Shown here piece by piece: positions 1-6,683 of a DNA stretch of 13,318 bases. The position numbers were made by a program, and so were the translations under genes. The stretch's first letter is position 1; each line of letters starts with the position of its first letter. This stretch comes from JAEUOS01 sp031423955. Lineage in GTDB: Bacteria; Pseudomonadota; Gammaproteobacteria; Burkholderiales; JAEUOS01. The DNA lies in contig JANPGJ010000629.1 in assembly GCA_031423955.1 (NCBI GenBank), forward strand, positions 1 through 13,318. The letters run 5' to 3'. Below the pieces are notes generated by a model, which was given only the letters and a program-made list of their open reading frames with translations, did not search any database and had not been told where the DNA came from.

Positions 1-249
1 AACATGGTCGAAGGTGGCAAGACGCCGGTCAAAAGCGCCGAAGACCTGGAGGCCCTGGGCTACCGCATCGTGATCTTCCCAGGTGGCACGGTGCGCGCGG
101 TGGCGCACATGCTGGCGCGTTATTACTCCAGCCTGCGCACCCACGGCACCACCGCGCCGTTCGCCAGGAACATGCTCGACTTCGACCGCTTGAACGCCCT
201 GATCGGCACGCCGGAACTGCTGGCGCGCGGCAAGAAGTATGAAAAGTGA
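1..249 (+). CDS. PEP mutase / isocitrate lyase family enzyme, C-terminal part (5' end outside window)
   Basis: The reading frame is open from base 1, so only the last 82 codons are present and the start lies upstream. The residues NMVEGGKTP followed by LEALGYRIVIFPGG are typical of the C-terminal half of the PEP mutase/isocitrate lyase superfamily (oxaloacetate decarboxylase, dimethylmalate lyase, carboxyphosphonoenolpyruvate mutase and relatives), which make or break C-C or C-P bonds next to a 2-oxo acid using Mg2+. The tail with HGTT and LIGTPELLARG also fits. The catalytic loop holding the key cysteine or its replacement lies outside the window, so the exact reaction cannot be told. The stop overlaps the next start by 11 bases, indicating translational coupling with the racemase-superfamily gene; a lyase acting on a malate-like C4-C6 acid is inferred. 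Confidence 0.85.
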   Translation, partial: NMVEGGKTPVKSAEDLEALGYRIVIFPGGTVRAVAHMLARYYSSLRTHGTTAPFARNMLDFDRLNALIGTPELLARGKKYEK

Positions 250-1000
250 TCTATCCGCTTTCACCCCGGAGTATGGCCATGCGGTCGGGGTCGCCACCCC
301 GCAGGCCAACACCACGGTGGAACCGGAAATGCAGCTGCTGCTCGAGGGCACCGTACTCACCACCCGGCTCACCAGCGCGCTTGCCGATTCGCGCTCCCGC
401 CTGATCGACTACTTCGACCGCTTGTCGCTGGCGATCGGGCAGTTCGATGTGGCGCCGCTGAAGGCGGTCGGTTTCGCCTGCACCGGCTCGTCCTATCTGG
501 TCGGGCGCGACGACGAAGCACGGCGCATCGACGCCGCCAGCGCCGCTGCCGGCTATCCGGTGCTGTCCGCCGGCCTGTGCATTCGCGCCGCCTTGACCGA
601 GCTGGGCGCGCGCCGCGTCGCGCTCTTGTCGCCTTACCCGAAATGGCTGTCGGAGGCCGGGCAGCATTACTGGAAGAGCCATGGCCTGGAACTGGTATCG
701 GTGGCCGGCCTGCCGGCGGACCTGCTCGATACGCGCAACATCTACAAGCTGACCACCGCGCGCGTTCTCGAAGTGTTCGCCAGGCTGGACACCACGCAGG
801 CAGATGCAGTGCTGCTGTCCGGCACCGGCATGCCAACCCTTTCCACCATTGCCAGCGTTGCGCCCGGCACGCCGGTGCTTTCGTCCAACTTGTGCCTGGC
901 GTGGCAGTTGACCTGCGCCGCAGGTGGCGATGCGGCGCTGGCGCCGTGGCTGGCCGACGATTCCCGCTGGCGTGCGCGCCTGGCGGCGCGGCTGGCCTAG
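239..1000 (+). CDS. Asp/Glu racemase-superfamily protein, maleate isomerase / arylmalonate decarboxylase type (copy 1)
   Basis: A 253-residue cytosolic protein, the usual length for maleate cis-trans isomerases and arylmalonate decarboxylases. N-terminal motif VATPQANTTVEPEM (residues 18-31) is the family's substrate-carboxylate binding loop. The first catalytic position is a cysteine, Cys81, in FACTGSSY. The second lobe reads LLSGTGMPTL, where family members normally carry a cysteine; here it is Gly195. A further loop, PVLSSNLC, follows. Family chemistry is isomerisation of maleate to fumarate or cofactor-free decarboxylation of a substituted malonate; with one cysteine, a decarboxylase, a racemase-like activity or something new is possible. 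It overlaps the upstream lyase gene by 11 bases and sits 33 bases before an FAD hydroxylase, so all three are probably one transcript. It is paralogous to the gene at 9675. Family assignment is firm, activity is not. Confidence 0.85.
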   Translation: MKSDLSAFTPEYGHAVGVATPQANTTVEPEMQLLLEGTVLTTRLTSALADSRSRLIDYFDRLSLAIGQFDVAPLKAVGFACTGSSYLVGRDDEARRIDAASAAAGYPVLSAGLCIRAALTELGARRVALLSPYPKWLSEAGQHYWKSHGLELVSVAGLPADLLDTRNIYKLTTARVLEVFARLDTTQADAVLLSGTGMPTLSTIASVAPGTPVLSSNLCLAWQLTCAAGGDAALAPWLADDSRWRARLAARLA

Positions 1001-1033
1001 ACGGGCGAAGGCAGGCATGGGCAGAGGCCACAA

Positions 1034-2728
1034 TTGAGCGAACCCGCGACACCGGCCAGCGCTGCCGGGTCGCCGGTGATCGACACCCCGGTGCTGATCG
1101 TCGGGGGCGGCCCGGTCGGCCTGTCGCTGGCGGCCGAACTCGGCTGGCGCGGCAGCGCCTGCACCTTGGTGGAGGAACGCACCGAGCCGACACGCCACCC
1201 GAAAGCCACCCTGCTGGGCGCACGCTCGATGGAATACTTCCGCCGCTGGGGCATCACCGAGGCGATCTACGCCGCCGCCCTGCCGCCGGAGGTCAACTAC
1301 TTCATCACCTTCTCGACCCGCCTGGCCGGCCGCGAGCTGTATCGGGTGACCTCGCCATCGATCAGCGAGACGATCGAACGGCCGCCGGCGGTGATGAAGA
1401 AATACCGCGAACTGTCGTGGAGCCCGTACTACAAGACGCAGATCGGCCAGCAGGCGGTCGAACCGGTGCTCTGGAAGTTCGCCCAGGCGCAGCCCGGCGT
1501 GATGCTCAGGCACGGCACTCGCTTTGCCGGCTTCACCGACCACGGCAGCCATGTCGAGAGCCGGATCGTCGATCTCGCCGATGGTCGCGAACAAACGGTG
1601 CGCTCGCGCTACCTGGTGGCCTGCGACGGCGGCACAAGCGGGATCCGCAAGAGCCTGGGAATCCGCATGAACGGCCGCGGCCGCATGCGTGCCAATGTCA
1701 GCTTCTATTTCCGTTCGCGCGATTTCCTGGCGATTCACGGCAAGGGTCTTGGCAACCTGTATTTCGTGTTCGCCCCGGATGCCTTCGGCGTGTTCACCGC
1801 GATCGACGGCCGCGATTTCTGGAACTTCCAGTACTACTTTCTCGACCCGGCGCGCGAAACCGCCGATCTCGACGCACGCGAAGTGCTCACCCGCGCGGTC
1901 GGCCGGCCGTTCGAGTTCGAACTGCTCGGCACCCAGCACTGGCATCACCATCAATCGGTAGCGCGCCGCTGGCGCGCCGGCAACGTGTTCCTGGCCGGCG
2001 ATGCCGCGCATCTCTTCGTGCCCACCGGCGGGGTCGGCATGAATACCGGTATCGGCGACGCCGTCGATCTCGGCTGGAAGCTCGACGCCACCCTGAAGGG
2101 CTGGGGCGGACCGCAGCTCCTCGAGAGCTACGAGGAAGAGCGGAAGCCCGTGGCGGTGCGCAACAGCGTGATCTCGGCCAACAATTCCGACAAGATCGAC
2201 ATGGTGATGGACGAGATCGAGGCGATCATCGAGGAAGAGTCGGCGGCCGGCGACGCCCACCGCGCCTACATCACCCAGCGCATCCGCTGGATGGCGCGCC
2301 AGTTCAATTCGGCCGGCACCCATCTCGGTTACCGCTATGTGGAGTCGCCGGTGATCTGCGCCGACGGCAGCCCGGAGCCGCCGGACGACTTCATGCAGGT
2401 GGTGCCCTCGACCTGGCCCGGTTCGCGCGCGCCGCATGCCTGGCTGACAGCCGACACCACGGTGCGCGGCAACAGCACGCTTGACTGGTTCGGACGCGGC
2501 TATGTGCTGCTGCGTGCGCCGGATGCCGCGGATGGTCAGGCCCTGGTCGATGCACTGGCGGCGCGCGGTGCTTCATGCAGCGTCGAAACGCTGCCAGCCG
2601 CGTTGCTGCCGCTGTACGAGAAACGCTTCGTACTGGTGCGCCCGGACGGGCATGTGTGCTGGCGCGGCGACGCATTGCCCGATGACCCGCATGCGGTCGC
2701 GGCACGCGTCACCGGTGCATCCGCTTAG
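1034..2728 (+). CDS. FAD-dependent aromatic hydroxylase (PheA/TfdB/MhpA type)
   Basis: A 564-residue class A flavoprotein monooxygenase, the length expected for the phenol hydroxylase-like group with a C-terminal thioredoxin-like domain. Seen: the Rossmann motif GGGPVG at residues 24-29, the DG motif around Asp198 (ACDGGTSGIRKSLGI) and the second FAD motif GDAAH at 322-326, followed by the usual PTGGVGMNTGIGDA. The C-terminal part (about 470-564) ends with RPDGHVCWRG, as in the thioredoxin-like domain. Such enzymes use NAD(P)H and O2 to hydroxylate a phenol or other activated ring. The start taken is TTG at 1034, with AGAGG six bases upstream (1023-1027); GTG at 1076 would give a protein starting nearer the Rossmann strand and is a fair alternative. 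It is the last gene of the first operon. Substrate unknown. Confidence 0.9.
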   Translation: MSEPATPASAAGSPVIDTPVLIVGGGPVGLSLAAELGWRGSACTLVEERTEPTRHPKATLLGARSMEYFRRWGITEAIYAAALPPEVNYFITFSTRLAGRELYRVTSPSISETIERPPAVMKKYRELSWSPYYKTQIGQQAVEPVLWKFAQAQPGVMLRHGTRFAGFTDHGSHVESRIVDLADGREQTVRSRYLVACDGGTSGIRKSLGIRMNGRGRMRANVSFYFRSRDFLAIHGKGLGNLYFVFAPDAFGVFTAIDGRDFWNFQYYFLDPARETADLDAREVLTRAVGRPFEFELLGTQHWHHHQSVARRWRAGNVFLAGDAAHLFVPTGGVGMNTGIGDAVDLGWKLDATLKGWGGPQLLESYEEERKPVAVRNSVISANNSDKIDMVMDEIEAIIEEESAAGDAHRAYITQRIRWMARQFNSAGTHLGYRYVESPVICADGSPEPPDDFMQVVPSTWPGSRAPHAWLTADTTVRGNSTLDWFGRGYVLLRAPDAADGQALVDALAARGASCSVETLPAALLPLYEKRFVLVRPDGHVCWRGDALPDDPHAVAARVTGASA

Positions 2729-2769
2729 CCTGCGGCTGCAGTCAAGGTCGATCACTCGCGCAGACCGGT

Positions 2770-2937
2770 TCAGCCACCGGCCTTCCAGCAGTAGCTGACG
2801 TTGGACAAGCCTTCGAGGTGCTCTTCAAATGCAAAACGGGTGGTCGCCAGGAGCGTGGTTTCCGGATAGGTCTTGGCAGCGGCGGCAGCGGCTTTCTTGT
2901 CGTCCGCCTTGGGCGCATCCAGCGCAAGCAACTCGCG
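2770..2937 (-). pseudogene. FAD monooxygenase fragment fused to a Lys/Ala-rich tail (remnant)
   Basis: Read on the minus strand, 2871 to 2773 encodes 33 residues running from TYPETTLLATTRF to NVSYCWKAGG. They differ at only three positions (P to A, D to E twice) from the monooxygenase encoded at 7229-8428, where the matching DNA is 7790-7888; by hand count 88 of 99 bases agree. A stop codon (2770-2772) follows directly. Upstream the frame stays open to 2937 with an unrelated segment, ELLALDAPKADDKK then six alanines, before a stop at 2938-2940; there is no ATG. The piece is in the same orientation as the intact gene. It is therefore a broken copy of a close relative, joined to foreign coding DNA by a past rearrangement. 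The rest of 2729-3021 shows no other recognisable gene. Confidence 0.75.
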
Positions 2938-3021
2938 CTATCTTGATGGCCAGCAAAATTATCGAACAATGGAGGTGATCAAACCTTCACACCAACGGTC
3001 TCTGTGGTGGAGGCGTTGCAA

Positions 3022-3408
3022 TCAGCCAAGCGCGTAATCGCGAATCAACACTTCGGCAGGCACATTCAATTTCTCGTTGAGTGAGCGAATCTGCTGCAGG
3101 GTCAGGCGCCGCTTTTTGCGCATCACGTCATGCGTGCGCTGTCGGGAGCCGAGTACTTTCTGCAAGTCGGCGGGCTGCATGCCGCGCTGCTCAAGCGCAA
3201 ACTTGATCGCCGCCACCGGATCTGGCGGCGGCACGGGAAAATGCTCCCGCTCGTATTTCTCCACCATCAGCATCAGCACTTCAAACTCGGCTTCTTCCTG
3301 GGAACCAGCCTTTGGTGGCACATCGAAAAAGTATCCAACCCGCTTCAGCGCCCGAACAAAAGCAGCGTGTGTCGTGAGCAGCTCAATCTCAAGATTTCGT
3401 TTTGCCAT
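3022..3408 (-). CDS. higA: HigA-type antitoxin, helix-turn-helix protein
   Basis: A 128-residue protein with a C-terminal Cro/C1-type helix-turn-helix (about residues 62-125: DPVAAIKFALEQRGM, then DLQKVLG and RLTLQQIRSLNEKLNVP) preceded by a roughly 60-residue N-terminal region with EEAEFEVLMLMVEKYE, as in the long HigA antitoxins of the HigBA family. In this class the antitoxin neutralises the HigB ribonuclease and represses its own promoter. It lies downstream of higB with a 20-base overlap, the inverted toxin-first order characteristic of higBA. The ATG at 3406-3408 has GGAG six bases upstream (3415-3418), inside the higB coding sequence. Base composition is clearly lower in GC than in the flanking catabolic genes (for example 30 of 60 bases in 3361-3420), suggesting acquisition. 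Confidence 0.88.
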   Translation of the reverse strand: MAKRNLEIELLTTHAAFVRALKRVGYFFDVPPKAGSQEEAEFEVLMLMVEKYEREHFPVPPPDPVAAIKFALEQRGMQPADLQKVLGSRQRTHDVMRKKRRLTLQQIRSLNEKLNVPAEVLIRDYALG

Positions 3409-3718
3409 GAATCACTCCGGTGTGGTCGACTGTCAAGGCATCGATCCGGTCATATGCCGCATGCGTGCCGAAGAATTTGATATAGCACGTGCCGCTTGGA
3501 TAGTTGAATGACACTATCAGCCGGTAGCGGTTGCCGCCAAGGTTGAACACAATGCGGCTATTCGCCACCACCGACGCGCGCGGAAATTGCAGCCGCACAT
3601 CGGCCGGCGTTTTCCACGCCGCGTTTTCCGCCTCGGCATACCACGCCAGCAGATCGTCGCGCACATCCGCGTGACGCCGGGCATAAAACATCACAGCGCT
3701 ATGGTTGAAGATGCGCAT
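3389..3718 (-). CDS. higB: HigB-type toxin, mRNA interferase
   Basis: A 109-residue protein matching the HigB_toxin family throughout: start MRIF, a middle segment AWYAEAENAAWKTPADV, then FPRASVVANSRIVFNLGGNR, YRLIVSFNY and IKFFGTHAAYDRIDAL. Family members are ribosome-dependent mRNA endonucleases of the RelE fold held inactive by HigA. Homologs start at the same methionine, which supports ATG 3716-3718 even though no Shine-Dalgarno sequence precedes it. The upstream bases contain an extended -10 element whose expected transcription start falls on or next to that ATG, so the mRNA may be leaderless. The gene is first of a two-gene unit with higA. No inactivating change is visible; the pair looks intact. 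Confidence 0.9.
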   Translation of the reverse strand: MRIFNHSAVMFYARRHADVRDDLLAWYAEAENAAWKTPADVRLQFPRASVVANSRIVFNLGGNRYRLIVSFNYPSGTCYIKFFGTHAAYDRIDALTVDHTGVIHGKTKS

Positions 3719-3724
3719 CGGACG

Positions 3725-3753
3725 ATCATAGCATGGTCATGCGTAATGGTCAC
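3725..3753 (-). promoter_or_regulatory. Probable higBA promoter with extended -10
   Basis: On the minus strand TGCTATGAT (3733 to 3725) is an extended -10 element (TGn plus TATGAT). A -35-like GTGACC lies at 3753-3748 with a 17-base spacer. Six bases separate the -10 from the higB ATG, so transcription should begin at about its first base. Read from sequence only. Confidence 0.5.
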
Positions 3754-3765
3754 CATATTGGTGAC
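3749..3765. promoter_or_regulatory. Palindromic operator candidate for HigA autoregulation
   Basis: GTCACCA-TAT-TGGTGAC is a perfect 7-3-7 inverted repeat placed 31 bases upstream of higB and overlapping the inferred -35 box. HigA antitoxins repress their own operon by binding such palindromes, so this is the natural operator candidate. HigA binding is inferred. Confidence 0.6.
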
Positions 3766-3988
3766 ATTGCTTTTCTTGCTGCGCGACGCTGATTTGACGC
3801 AAAGGCGATGGGCAACGCTATTGCTCGACCTTGATGTTCGACGTATTCACCCCGGTCCCCACGCATCCACAACTGCATCAACAACTGGATCAATCTCGTG
3901 CTGTAGTATTCACCAAGGCAGGCTCGGATCAGGGTACCTGCCGCCTCTTGCCGCGGCTTCCTGCCCATTCATTACGCACCCAGAGTCC

Positions 3989-4888
3989 ATGCTCACCTCC
4001 ACACCCTTGCATCCCTTGTTTGGCGTCGAAGTTTCCGGCGTTGATCTGCGCCAGCCTCTGTCCGATGCCGTCTTTGCGCAAATTCACGACGTCTTCGAGC
4101 GCCATGCGCTGGTCATCCTGCGCGGGCAGCGGATTGATGACGCACAGCAAATCGCCTTCAGCCGCCGCTTCGGGGTGCTGGAAAAAACCAGGCTCGGTGC
4201 GCAAGGGCAAGGCAGCGAGATGGTGATCCTGACCAACATCGGTGCCGATGGCGCGGTGGTCGAACCATCGCACCGGCAGTGGCTCAACACGCGTGCCAAT
4301 CAGTTGTGGCACAGCGATTCCTCGTTCAAGCCGGTACCGGCGCATGCCTCGCTGCTGTCCGGCCGCATCGTGCCGGCCAAGGGCGGCGAGACCGAGTTCA
4401 TCAACCTGCGCGCGGTTTGGCGCGCCCTGCCGGTTGAACTCCAGCGCGCCGCAGAGGGGAAAATCGCCATTCACGATTTCTCCCACTCGCGCGCGCAGGT
4501 CGATGCGCGGGTGGTGACACCCGAAGAGCGTGCCACTGTGCCGCCGGTGCGCCAGCCACTGGTGCGCGTGTCCGACAAGGGCGAGAAATCGATCTACATC
4601 GGTTCGCACGTGTCCGGTATTGAAGGCATGGCACTGGCGGAGGCGCGCGCACTGCTCGATCAACTGCTGGCCTTCGCGGAGCAGCCCCGGTTCGTATACA
4701 CCCACGTCTGGCAGGCGCATGACCTGTTGATCTGGGACAACCGCTGCATGCTCCATCGCGGCCGGCCGTTTGAGCCTGGCCTGCCGCGCTATCTGGTGCG
4801 GGCCACAGTGGCGGGCGCAGGGCCACTGATTGAACAGGCCGCCGTGGCCGATGCGGCGCGTGATGCGCGCGATCTGGTGATGCAGTGA
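3989..4888 (+). CDS. TauD/TfdA-family Fe(II)/2-oxoglutarate-dependent dioxygenase
   Basis: A 299-residue enzyme of the TauD/TfdA family, which couples decarboxylation of 2-oxoglutarate to hydroxylation of a small anionic substrate (taurine, alkylsulfates, 2,4-D and similar). The N-terminal segment HPLFGVEVSGVDLRQPL is typical. The facial triad is complete: His108 and Asp110 in LWHSDSSF and His256 in DNRCMLHRG. Arg267 and Arg271 in RYLVRAT occupy the positions that in TauD bind the 2-oxoglutarate carboxylate and the substrate anion. The open frame extends much further upstream, but ATG 3989 is chosen because family similarity begins there; the upstream 270 bases (3719-3988) hold the higBA control region and no recognised gene. 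The GMC oxidoreductase starts 3-18 bases downstream, so the two are co-transcribed. The substrate is unknown; an organic acid or sulfonate is inferred. Confidence 0.88.
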   Translation: MLTSTPLHPLFGVEVSGVDLRQPLSDAVFAQIHDVFERHALVILRGQRIDDAQQIAFSRRFGVLEKTRLGAQGQGSEMVILTNIGADGAVVEPSHRQWLNTRANQLWHSDSSFKPVPAHASLLSGRIVPAKGGETEFINLRAVWRALPVELQRAAEGKIAIHDFSHSRAQVDARVVTPEERATVPPVRQPLVRVSDKGEKSIYIGSHVSGIEGMALAEARALLDQLLAFAEQPRFVYTHVWQAHDLLIWDNRCMLHRGRPFEPGLPRYLVRATVAGAGPLIEQAAVADAARDARDLVMQ

Positions 4889-4891
4889 GCC

Positions 4892-6637
4892 TTGCGGTGT
4901 CGCATCGTGTCTGACGCGGGCGCAGCGCCAGCGGGTGCGCAGGAGACCTGGGACTACGTCATCGTCGGTGCTGGTGCAGCCGGTTGCGTGCTTGCCAACC
5001 GGCTGACCGCTTCGGGCCGTCATCGCGTCTTGCTGCTTGAAGCGGGCGGCTCCGACAACAAATTGTGGATCAAGGTGCCGGCCGGCTTCACGCGCACGAT
5101 GTTCGACAACAGTGTCGGCTGGGGCTATGCGAATGCGCCTGCACCGCATACCGGCAATCGCGTGATTCCCTGTCCGCGCGGGCGCGTGCTCGGCGGCTCC
5201 AGCTCGATCAACGGCCACCTCTATGTGCGCGGTCAGGCCGAGGACTACGTCGATTGGGTTGCGCAGGGCGCGGCCGGCTGGGGCTGGGACCAGGTGTTGC
5301 CGTATTTCCGCAACGCGGAAAGCCGCGCCAACGGCAACACCGCCACGCGCGGCCACGACGGCCCGCTGCAGGTCAACGACCCACGCATGCAGCACCCCCT
5401 GTGCGCCGCGTTCATCGGCGCATTGCACACCCTGGGCGAGCCGCTCAATCCGGATTACAACTCGGGCGACCAGCGCGGTGCGGGGTTCTACCAATATCTG
5501 ATGAAGAGCGGGCGGCGCTGGAGTGCGGCCGATGCGTATTTGCGGCCAGCGTTGGCGCGGCCCAATCTCGCATTGCGCACGCATGCACACGCGGCGCGCA
5601 TCGTGTTTGAAGGCCGCCGCGCCGCCGGGATTGAATATCGACATCAAGGGCAGATGCGCGTCGCGCGCGCTGCGGCCGAGGTGATTCTCGCGGGCGGCTC
5701 GATCAATTCACCGCAATTGCTGCAACTGTCGGGCGTCGGTGACCCTGCCGTGTTGCAGGCGGCGGGCGTAACCCTTACCCATGCGCTGGCCGGGGTGGGC
5801 GAGAATTTGGTGGATCACTATGCCGCCCGGGTGGCTGCGCGCGTGCGCGGCACCGGCTCGATCAACGAGCGCACCCATCTGCCGCGCGTGGCGCTCGAAG
5901 TGTTCAAGTATCTGTTCGCGCGGCGCGGTGTGTTGTCGAGCGCGGTGGCGCATGCCTATGGGTTCATCCATGTCGCTGACGGCGTTGCCGGCGCAGCCGC
6001 GCATGGGCCTGGGACGGCTGCGGCGTCATCAATGAGGACGGCGGCGGTGTCATCCACGCCAGGCGGTGCGGCAGAGCCTGCGCTGCGCCCAAATTTGCAA
6101 CTGCTGTTTGCCCCCGCCAGCTTCGAGCGCGGCAAGATGGGGCAGGCGGCGATGGAGCGCCTGCCCGGTCTCACCTGCGGTGTGCAGCAACTGCGCCCGC
6201 ACAGCCGCGGCCATGTGCGCATCGCATCAAACGATCCCTTCGCCGCGCCGGAGATCCAACCCAACTATCTGGCCGATGAGCGCGATGTCGAAATCTTGTT
6301 GGCCGGCATCAAATACGTGCGCCGCCTGTATGGCGCAGCACCGCTGTCCACTTACATCGAGAGCGAAACCTGGCCCGGTACTGATGTCCGCAATGACCAG
6401 GAGTTGATCGACTTCGCGCGCAACACCGGCTCCACCGTCTATCACCCGGTCGGCACTTGCCGCATGAGCGCAGGCAGCGATGCGCCGGTCGACCCCGCAA
6501 CCCTGCGCGTCAAAGGTCTCGACGCCCTGCGCGTGATCGACGCTTCGGTGATGCCATCGATGATTTCGGGCAACACCTACGCCACCACGATCATGATTGC
6601 GGAGAAGGGGGCGGATCTGGTGCTGGCCGGGCAGTGA
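4892..6637 (+). CDS. GMC-family FAD oxidoreductase (alcohol/choline dehydrogenase-like)
   Basis: A 581-residue flavoprotein of the glucose-methanol-choline family. Seen: the FAD motif VGAGAAG (Gly26, Gly28, Gly31) with Glu50 ending the second strand; GMC signature 1, GRVLGGSSSINGHLYVRG, near residues 97-115; signature 2, GGSINSPQLLQLSGVG, near 268-283; and the active-site pair His518 (VYHPVGTCRMS) and Asn561 (SGNTYATTIM). Family members oxidise alcohols to aldehydes or beyond, passing electrons to the respiratory chain or O2. Usual length is 530-560; the excess is an Ala/Gly/Ser-rich stretch at about residues 362-395 in the substrate domain. The start is uncertain: TTG 4892 or, closer to the usual N-terminus, GTG 4907; neither has a good ribosome binding site, so coupling to the dioxygenase stop at 4886-4888 is likely. 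It could oxidise the alcohol made by the dioxygenase. Confidence 0.9.
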   Translation: MRCRIVSDAGAAPAGAQETWDYVIVGAGAAGCVLANRLTASGRHRVLLLEAGGSDNKLWIKVPAGFTRTMFDNSVGWGYANAPAPHTGNRVIPCPRGRVLGGSSSINGHLYVRGQAEDYVDWVAQGAAGWGWDQVLPYFRNAESRANGNTATRGHDGPLQVNDPRMQHPLCAAFIGALHTLGEPLNPDYNSGDQRGAGFYQYLMKSGRRWSAADAYLRPALARPNLALRTHAHAARIVFEGRRAAGIEYRHQGQMRVARAAAEVILAGGSINSPQLLQLSGVGDPAVLQAAGVTLTHALAGVGENLVDHYAARVAARVRGTGSINERTHLPRVALEVFKYLFARRGVLSSAVAHAYGFIHVADGVAGAAAHGPGTAAASSMRTAAVSSTPGGAAEPALRPNLQLLFAPASFERGKMGQAAMERLPGLTCGVQQLRPHSRGHVRIASNDPFAAPEIQPNYLADERDVEILLAGIKYVRRLYGAAPLSTYIESETWPGTDVRNDQELIDFARNTGSTVYHPVGTCRMSAGSDAPVDPATLRVKGLDALRVIDASVMPSMISGNTYATTIMIAEKGADLVLAGQ

Positions 6638-6655
6638 CCGGGATCATTGTCAAGA

Positions 6656-6673
6656 ACCGCTTGTACCAGCGGT
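6656..6673. terminator. Hairpin between convergent transcription units, possible bidirectional terminator
   Basis: ACCGCT-TGTACC-AGCGGT forms a perfect 6-bp stem with a 6-base loop, 18 bases after the GMC stop and 10 bases beyond the end of the minus-strand antitoxin remnant. On the minus strand it is followed by TTCTTG, a weak T-tract; on the plus strand there is none. The position suits a terminator, but the T-tract is poor. Confidence 0.35.
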
Positions 6674-6683
6674 CGCCGACCTG

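Noticed and set aside
251..2437. A 728-codon open frame on the minus strand across the racemase-superfamily and FAD hydroxylase genes
   Set aside because: The plus strand encodes two clearly conserved enzymes here. The antisense translation is rich in Arg, Ala and His, shows no recognisable domain, and is the usual by-product of GC-rich third codon positions.
2990..3009. CACCA...TGGTG hairpin downstream of higA as a terminator
   Set aside because: The stem is only 5 bp with a 10-base loop and has no proper T-tract on the minus strand.
3819..3909. Promoter-like hexamers upstream of the dioxygenase (TTGACG at 3794, TATTGC at 3819, TAGTAT at 3904)
   Set aside because: Spacing and match to consensus are poor (19-base spacer, or no -35), so no promoter is called.
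3750..3968. A 72-codon minus-strand frame between higB and the dioxygenase
   Set aside because: I recognise no family in it. It runs toward higB across the palindromic operator and has no convincing ribosome binding site.
3587..3988. N-terminal extension of the dioxygenase frame
   Set aside because: The frame is open upstream to 3587, but it runs through the higBA promoter and antisense to higB. Family similarity starts at ATG 3989.
3929..5647. A 572-codon minus-strand open frame opposite the dioxygenase and GMC genes
   Set aside because: Same reasoning: the plus-strand products have complete catalytic motifs, and the antisense product has none.
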